A stretch of DNA of 37,687 bases from Cellulomonas sp. IC4_254 (GTDB taxonomy: Bacteria; Actinomycetota; Actinomycetes; Actinomycetales; Cellulomonadaceae): positions 1 through 37,687 of the forward strand of contig NZ_JAANNB010000010.1 of assembly GCF_011603975.1 (NCBI RefSeq). The letters are read 5' to 3'. Position numbers and translations under genes: made by a program. Shown here piece after piece: positions 36,589 to 37,687 of this stretch. The notes under the pieces were generated by a model. That model searched no databases and was not told the DNA's origin. It saw only the letters and a list, made by a program, of their open reading frames with translations. The number at the start of each line of letters is the position of its first letter. The stretch's first letter is position 1.

Positions 36589-36912
36589 TCAGTGACCGCC
36601 GGTGCGGCGCGCCTTCTCGATCGTGTGCCGGCCGCCCTGGCCGTAGCCGATCACCTGGAGCACCTTGCCGACGACGACGCCGAGCAGGGCGACGGCGAGG
36701 CCGGCCCAGAACAGCCACATGAGGCCGAAGATCAGGCCGAGCGCGCCGGCCGTCGAGCCGATCAGCACGACGATCGTCGTCGTCCAGGCGGCGGTGGTGT
36801 GCCCGTGGTTGGTCGGCGGCGCCTTCGGCGGCAGCCGCAGCGTCTCCGTCCCCGGGACCTGCTGGGCACGCCCGGTCACGACGCCGGAAGAACTGAGCGA
36901 CTGCTCGACCAT
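36589..36912 (-). CDS. HGxxPAAW-family small membrane protein
   Basis: 107 residues. The motif NHGHTTAAWTTT (residues about 34-45) is the family HGxxPAAW signature with Pro replaced by Thr. Two helices follow (about 46-63 and 66-88), with a basic tail (RHTIEKARRTGGH). The family is an actinobacterial membrane protein of unknown function typically encoded next to trp genes, as here. The ATG at 36912 follows AAAGG at longer-than-usual spacing. Confidence 0.88.
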   Translation of the reverse strand: MVEQSLSSSGVVTGRAQQVPGTETLRLPPKAPPTNHGHTTAAWTTTIVVLIGSTAGALGLIFGLMWLFWAGLAVALLGVVVGKVLQVIGYGQGGRHTIEKARRTGGH

Positions 36913-36988
36913 CGTGGAACACCTTTCATGACTGTGTGTCGCAAACCCTAGCGGACCCCGGCGGCCTGCTCAGGTCGGGCGCGCGGCT

Positions 36989-37008
36989 CCCGGGGCGGGC
37001 GCCCCGGG
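36989..37008 (-). terminator. Short GC hairpin after the Trp-associated membrane gene
   Basis: CCCGGGGC (36989-36996) and GCCCCGGG (37001-37008) pair over 8 bp with a 4-base loop, directly after the stop of the minus-strand gene. It may end that transcript. Confidence 0.45.
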
Positions 37009-37009
37009 C

Positions 37010-37687
37010 TCAGGTGGGGTCGTCGCCGCGGGTCAGCGCGTCCCAGGTGGTGCGCTCGTCGGGCGCGGCGTCGCCGCTCGCCGACGCGGTCCCGGAGCCG
37101 GCGCCGGCCCCGCCCGCGGCGGCAGGACCGGTCGACGCGCCGGTCCCGGCGCCCGCGCGCTCGTACCGGTCGGTCGGCGCGACCCAGCTCGCGGACGCCC
37201 GGGCCAGGCCGACCGCCGCGACCACGACGAGCACGCCGACCGCGGCCGCGAGCCACGGCCACGCGGCCACCTGCACCGCGCCCGTGAGGTTGGACACGCC
37301 CGTGGCGTCCGCCGCGGCGCGCTCGGCCGTCGCCGTCGCACCCGCCGGCGCGCTCAGCGCCGACGCCACGACCAGCGCGCCCGCGGCGGCCACCACGACC
37401 ACCACCACCCAGCGGCCGACCCGGCCGACCAGCCCGAGCGCGCCCGCCGCGGCGAGCAGCACGAGCGCGGCCGCGACCAGCCCCGGCGCGGCGGTGGTGC
37501 CGCGGACCGTGATCGCCACGGCGTCGCCGAGCGCGTTGGCCCCGGTGGCCGTGATCCACACCGGCAGCGCGGTCAGCGCGACCAGCCCGGACAGCAGCAG
37601 CAGGCCGAGCACCCACCGGCCCCGGCGCCCGCGGGCGCGCGGTGCCGTCGCCGGCTCCGCTCCCCCCGCGGCGGGTCCGGTCCCGGG
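37010..37687 (-). CDS. Trp biosynthesis-associated membrane protein, 5' end beyond window
   Basis: At least 225 residues; the frame stays open to the window end and the residues before the internal GTG at 37612 (APRARGRRGRWV) fit the usual cytoplasmic lead, so the start probably lies outside. Four helices are visible (about LGLLLLSGLVALTALPVWI, GLVAAALVLLAAAGALGLV, WVVVVVVAAAGALVVAS, WPWLAAAVGVLVVVAAVGLA), with WITATG and VQVAAWPWLA fitting the family often called Trp biosynthesis-associated membrane protein. The C-terminus is Gly/Ala/Ser/Thr-rich and probably disordered. It is normally found between trpE and the HGxxPAAW gene. Its role in tryptophan metabolism is by association only. Confidence 0.8.
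   Translation of the reverse strand, partial: PGTGPAAGGAEPATAPRARGRRGRWVLGLLLLSGLVALTALPVWITATGANALGDAVAITVRGTTAAPGLVAAALVLLAAAGALGLVGRVGRWVVVVVVAAAGALVVASALSAPAGATATAERAAADATGVSNLTGAVQVAAWPWLAAAVGVLVVVAAVGLARASASWVAPTDRYERAGAGTGASTGPAAAGGAGAGSGTASASGDAAPDERTTWDALTRGDDPT

Overview
The window is very GC-rich, densely coded DNA with GTG/ATG starts, long antisense shadow frames and actinobacterial family content (DUF6325, SHOCT, HGxxPAAW, DUF2752/DUF4190, TM0106-type nuclease-helicase). It reads as an actinobacterial chromosome, most likely Cellulomonadaceae (Cellulomonas-like); that placement is inferred from gene content and order, not from a search. No rRNA, tRNA, CRISPR array, insertion sequence or phage module was seen.

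Layout. 1-813: 3' end of a surface protein with a class-E-sortase-type LAATG sorting signal; its first 28 codons look like a piece of an unrelated NADP-dependent oxidoreductase. 814-1284: gene-free, with a strong hairpin. 1285-2473: overlapping lipoprotein, 30-aa membrane peptide and DUF6766 membrane protein genes. 2522-4031: divergent Tat-exported GH26-type glycosidase and four-helix holin-like membrane protein. 4092-7805: 1237-aa RecB-like nuclease / exonuclease-like / SF1 helicase fusion. 7904-17668: a membrane and stress-like module (DUF1269 protein, four-helix membrane protein, MalT-like LuxR regulator, DUF6325, two SHOCT proteins, P-type ATPase coupled to a DHA2 MFS transporter). 17836-22143: small or poorly known genes (acidic peptide, unknown 336-aa protein, alpha/beta hydrolase, uridine-kinase-like protein with a broken P-loop, DinB/DUF664 protein, SRPBCC protein). 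22355-37687: minus-strand core-metabolism block, in transcription order Trp-associated membrane protein (cut by the window end), HGxxPAAW protein, DUF4190, DUF2752, DUF4190, trpC, trpB, trpA, lgt, gltB, gltD, pyk.

How parts work together. trpC-trpB-trpA encode the last steps of tryptophan synthesis (trpB/trpA coupled by a GTGA overlap); gltB/gltD form glutamate synthase and overlap by 8 bases; pyk ends glycolysis; lgt begins lipoprotein maturation.

The most interesting signal is an inverted repeat, CACCC-N5-GGGTG, found four times perfectly and twice with one mismatch. All six copies lie in promoter-type gaps of the membrane/stress module and the adjacent GH26/holin pair, including the gap upstream of the LuxR-type regulator itself. 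It is a candidate operator defining an undescribed local regulon. A second weak element, GT(G/A)(G/A), follows the repeat by 27-28 bases in front of five genes.
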